Below, one piece after another: positions 5,833-8,334 of a stretch of 8,334 nt of DNA (positions within the stretch are counted from its first letter, which is position 1; every line of letters begins with the position of its first letter). The notes under the pieces are model-generated. The model was not told where the DNA came from. It did not search any database and worked only from the letters and a program-made list of their open reading frames with translations. Where the stretch lies: contig DATDWC010000050.1 in assembly GCA_035289805.1 (NCBI GenBank), positions 1 through 8,334 on the forward strand, given 5' to 3'. Source of the stretch: DATDWC01 sp035289805. GTDB lineage: Bacteria > Patescibacteriota > Gracilibacteria > Peribacterales > Peribacteraceae. The position numbers were made by a program, and so were the translations under genes.

Positions 5833-7221
5833 ATGGCCTCGCACCCGCGGAAGTTCATCGCTCAACCGACCGAGGAGGATCTTAAAAAGTTCCCTCCGGA
5901 GGTAAAGCACCTCGTAAAAAAGGGGCGTGAGCAACGCTATGTCACACATCAAGAGATCATGACTGCTATCCCAGATGGAGAGCAGAACGTGGAGATGTTG
6001 GATAACGTCTACGAGCTCTTCATGAATCTGGGTGTGGAGATTATTGATGTCAAAGACTCGCTCATTTGGGAGAAGAAGCAGAAAGGTGATGAGGAGAGCG
6101 AAATGGAAGACACTGATATGACGCACGTCGTCGCAACTGCGGGCATTCCAACAGACGAGCTCACGAAGGATCTCCCGAAGGATGAGGCAAAGAAGCGTAA
6201 GAAGGAGCGAGAGGTGGATCTCCTCGAAATCTCTAACGATTCCGTGCGAATGTACCTCTCGGAGATCGGGCGCGTGCCTCTTATCGATGGAAAGAAGGAG
6301 GTGGAGCTCGCACGCAGGATCCGCAAGGGCGATGCGGCGGCAAAGCAGCAGCTCGCCGAGGCGAACCTGCGCCTCGTCGTCTCAATTGCGAAGAAGTACA
6401 TCGGCCGCGGGCTCTCGTTCCTCGATCTAATTCAGGAGGGAAACATCGGCCTCTTCCGTGCGGTAGAGAAGTTTGATCCAGAACGCGGGTTTAAATTCTC
6501 GACCTATGCAACATGGTGGATTCGTCAGGCCATCACCCGCGCAATCGCGGATCAAGCTCGCACGATTCGTATCCCCGTGCACATGGTGGAAACCATTAAT
6601 AAACTCACTCACACGCAGCGCCGCACCGTTCAGGAGCTCGGTCGCGAGCCAACGGTGGAGGAGCTCGCAGTAGAACTTGGCATGGATGTGAAGAAAGTCC
6701 GCCACATTCTCAAAATTAGCCAGGATATCATCTCGCTCGAGGCCCCAGTGGGATCGGAGGAAGATAACACTCTCGGCGACTTTATCGAGGATAAAGATGC
6801 CGTCTCCCCGTTTGAAGCAACCAACAAGCAACTCAAAAAAGAGAGCGTCCACGACATGCTCAAGTTCTTAACTCCCCGTGAGCGCAAGATCATCGAGATG
6901 CGGTTTGGCCTCGCGGATGGTATTGGGCACACGCTCGAGGAAGTAGGAAAGGAATTCGGCGTGACCCGCGAACGCATCCGTCAGATCGAAGCCAAAGTCT
7001 TGCAGAAGATGCGCGATCACCCGCGCTCTGCTGCTATTCGGGAAGATATCTCAAACGAGGAGCTTCTCCAGGCGCTCCAGGGCGGCAATATGAGCAGTTC
7101 GATCGGCGCCTTTGGCCCTCCCTGCCCGTTCTGCCACAAGGGCACACTCATCGAAGTACCAAATCCAAATGGCGAGGGATACATCGAGAAGTGCGATACG
7201 TGCGCAAAGGTGGCGGCTTAA
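5833..7221 (+). CDS. rpoD: Principal (sigma-70) RNA polymerase sigma factor with C-terminal zinc-ribbon-like tail
   Basis: This gene encodes the 462-residue housekeeping sigma factor that recognises -10/-35 promoters. Residues about 20-75 resemble region 1.1 (HLVKKGREQRYVTHQEIM, then NLGVEIIDV). A charged linker (about 80-130) is followed by region 1.2 (NDSVRMYLSEIGRVPLI from 135). There is no long non-conserved insert. Region 2 starts at 177 (ANLRLVVSIAKKYIGRGLSF), with the -10-melting stretch TYATWWIRQAITRAI (224-238). Region 3 follows (VHMVETINKL onward). Region 4 starts at about 346 (LTPRERKIIEMRFGL), with the -35 helix-turn-helix at 366-394 (VTRERIRQIEAK). RpoD proteins normally end soon after this. 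Here about 65 more residues follow, with C431, C434, C454 and C457 (CPFC-x19-CDTC), resembling a zinc ribbon. The ATG at 5833 has no Shine-Dalgarno. The TAA is 1 nt from the convergent rarA stop. Confidence 0.96.
   Translation: MASHPRKFIAQPTEEDLKKFPPEVKHLVKKGREQRYVTHQEIMTAIPDGEQNVEMLDNVYELFMNLGVEIIDVKDSLIWEKKQKGDEESEMEDTDMTHVVATAGIPTDELTKDLPKDEAKKRKKEREVDLLEISNDSVRMYLSEIGRVPLIDGKKEVELARRIRKGDAAAKQQLAEANLRLVVSIAKKYIGRGLSFLDLIQEGNIGLFRAVEKFDPERGFKFSTYATWWIRQAITRAIADQARTIRIPVHMVETINKLTHTQRRTVQELGREPTVEELAVELGMDVKKVRHILKISQDIISLEAPVGSEEDNTLGDFIEDKDAVSPFEATNKQLKKESVHDMLKFLTPRERKIIEMRFGLADGIGHTLEEVGKEFGVTRERIRQIEAKVLQKMRDHPRSAAIREDISNEELLQALQGGNMSSSIGAFGPPCPFCHKGTLIEVPNPNGEGYIEKCDTCAKVAA
7123..7203 (+). 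other. Zinc-ribbon-like CxxC-x19-CxxC motif in the RpoD tail
   Basis: Codons for C431 and C434 (7123, 7132) and C454 and C457 (7192, 7201) form two CxxC knuckles around a segment with PNPNGEGYIEK, typical of a beta-hairpin zinc ribbon. A flexible stretch (QGGNMSSSIGAFGPP) separates it from region 4.2. Metal binding is inferred from spacing only. Confidence 0.7.
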
Positions 7222-7222
7222 A

Positions 7223-8334
7223 TCAGCCTCGCACAATTTCCTTCGTTTTCTTCAATCTCTCTCGCACTTCCACTTCGAATCCCCTATCAGAAGGGGTGTA
7301 GAACTCTTTTGATCCTTTGTAATTGATCGGGAAGTAATCTTCGGAAACCACAGCTCCTTCCTTTGAATGCGGATACTGGTATCCAACGTTATACCCATGT
7401 TGCTTCATCGCTTTTACAGGAGCATTTCGAATGTGGTAGGGCACTTCGAGTGAAGGTGATTGAGAGACGGCTGATCTTGCCGCACCCATCGCACGAGTGA
7501 CTGCATTGCTCTTTGGAGCCTGAGAAAGATACACACATGCATGCGCAAGGAAGAACTCTCCTTCGGGTAAGCCCACCATCTCGAATGCCTGCCATGCGGA
7601 AACAACAATTTGGAGCGCTCTTGGATCTGCGTTGCCGATATCCTCGCTCGCAAAGATCGCCATACGACGGAAGAGGAACCTTGGCTCCTCACCCGAGGCA
7701 AGCATCTTGAACATCCAGAGGAGCGCAGCATCGGGATCGCTGCCGCGCATCGTTTTAATGAATGCGGAAATCGTATCGTAGTGATCCTCTCCCTTTTTAT
7801 CGTACCTGTAGGCCCGCTGCTTCAGCACTTTCTCTGCATCCTCCCGAGTGATCTTTGTTCCAATCATCAAAATCGAGAGCTCCAGCATATTGAGTGCAAT
7901 GCGCGCATCGCCATTTGCGAGCTCTGCAATTTTTGTAAGTGCATCAGGATGGACTTTCGGTTTTCCATCGTACCCTTTGGGGTGCTTGATGGCACGCTCG
8001 AGAATCGCGACGAGATCAGGGGCGGTGAGTGGTTTAAGGAGATAGACCTGCGAACGTGAGATCAGAGCGCTATTTACTGAGAAGTAGGGATTCTCCGTTG
8101 TGGCACCAATCAAGATGACTGTGCCACTCTCGACCGAGGGGAGCAGTGCATCTTGCTGGCCTTTATTGAATCGATGGATTTCATCAATGAAGAGAACGGT
8201 TCTCTGTTTGAGTGAGTTCTTCACCTGATCCGCCTTTGCACAGACCTCTTTGATATCTTTCACACCACTTGTGACAGCATTGAGCTGAATGAACTCGGCT
8301 TTGGTTGCTTCTGCAATGATCTTTGCAAGTGTTG
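7223..8334 (-). CDS. rarA: Replication-associated recombination protein A (RarA/MgsA), 5' truncated by the window
   Basis: This is an AAA+ ATPase of the RarA/MgsA/WRNIP1 family, related to clamp-loader subunits and acting at stalled replication forks and single-strand gaps. The frame remains open to the window edge (TTLAKIIAEATKAEFIQLNA just upstream of the GTG at 8263), so the Walker A core and start codon lie beyond it. Visible elements in order are Walker B (TVLFIDEIHRFNKGQQDALL, Asp-Glu encoded at 8185-8180), sensor 1 (GATTENP), the arginine finger region (ALISRSQV) and sensor 2 (NGDARIALNMLE). The RarA-specific C-terminal domain follows: YDKKGEDHYDTISAFIKTMR, then GSDPDAALLW, FASEDIGNADP, QAPKSNAV, and YPHSKEGAVVSEDYFP near the end. 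These motifs separate it from DnaX and RuvB. It is convergent with rpoD, with a single base between the stop codons, and no terminator is visible. The C-terminus is complete. Confidence 0.95.
   Translation of the reverse strand, partial: TLAKIIAEATKAEFIQLNAVTSGVKDIKEVCAKADQVKNSLKQRTVLFIDEIHRFNKGQQDALLPSVESGTVILIGATTENPYFSVNSALISRSQVYLLKPLTAPDLVAILERAIKHPKGYDGKPKVHPDALTKIAELANGDARIALNMLELSILMIGTKITREDAEKVLKQRAYRYDKKGEDHYDTISAFIKTMRGSDPDAALLWMFKMLASGEEPRFLFRRMAIFASEDIGNADPRALQIVVSAWQAFEMVGLPEGEFFLAHACVYLSQAPKSNAVTRAMGAARSAVSQSPSLEVPYHIRNAPVKAMKQHGYNVGYQYPHSKEGAVVSEDYFPINYKGSKEFYTPSDRGFEVEVRERLKKTKEIVRG

Noticed and set aside
254..7225. Alternative genetic code with TGA as glycine, as in Gracilibacteria/SR1.
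   Set aside because: Conserved glycines in DnaG, RpoD and RarA are encoded by GGN, and TGA terminates rarA at the position expected for the family. Reading through it would run the protein antisense into rpoD.

Overview
The window reads as a compact bacterial chromosome segment of about 50% GC. Five genes carry clear housekeeping families: the C-terminus of leucyl-tRNA synthetase, a NOL1/NOP2/Sun-type rRNA m5C methyltransferase, DNA primase (dnaG), the principal sigma factor (rpoD) and the AAA+ ATPase RarA. An ECF-type sigma factor sits directly before dnaG. Intergenic gaps are 1 to about 100 nt, no Shine-Dalgarno sequence is evident at any visible start, and no mobile element, CRISPR array, rRNA or tRNA was seen. 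This fits a small-genome lineage of the candidate phyla radiation, perhaps the Peregrinibacteria/Peribacteria side, but that placement is inference. TGA is used as an ordinary stop, for example at the end of rarA, and conserved glycines are not encoded by TGA, which argues against the Gracilibacteria/SR1 code.

Layout: (1) 2-256 (+), the leuS 3' end. (2) 260-1730 (-), three uncharacterised reading frames in a row. The first two overlap in different frames and may be one roughly 305-codon gene split by a single-base frameshift. The third has a faint GNAT-like C-terminus. (3) 1731-1811, a divergent promoter region with a small dyad. (4) 1812-3254 (+), the methyltransferase, carrying an in-frame insertion of heptanucleotide repeats in inverted orientation. 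(5) 3295-3939 (+), the ECF sigma factor. (6) 4004-5734 (+), dnaG. (7) 5833-7221 (+), rpoD. (8) 7223-8334 (-), rarA, whose 5' end lies beyond the window.

The dnaG-rpoD pair is the core of the classical macromolecular synthesis operon, here without rpsU next to it and with an ECF sigma gene upstream. dnaG and rpoD each have their own -10-like hexamer ending exactly 11 nt before the ATG, which predicts almost leaderless mRNAs. The dnaG -10 is bracketed by a perfect 8-bp inverted repeat. The most unusual protein feature is a C-terminal zinc-ribbon-like extension (CxxC-x19-CxxC) after region 4.2 of the principal sigma factor, where family members normally end. No complete new multi-gene system such as a defence or biosynthetic cassette is visible.
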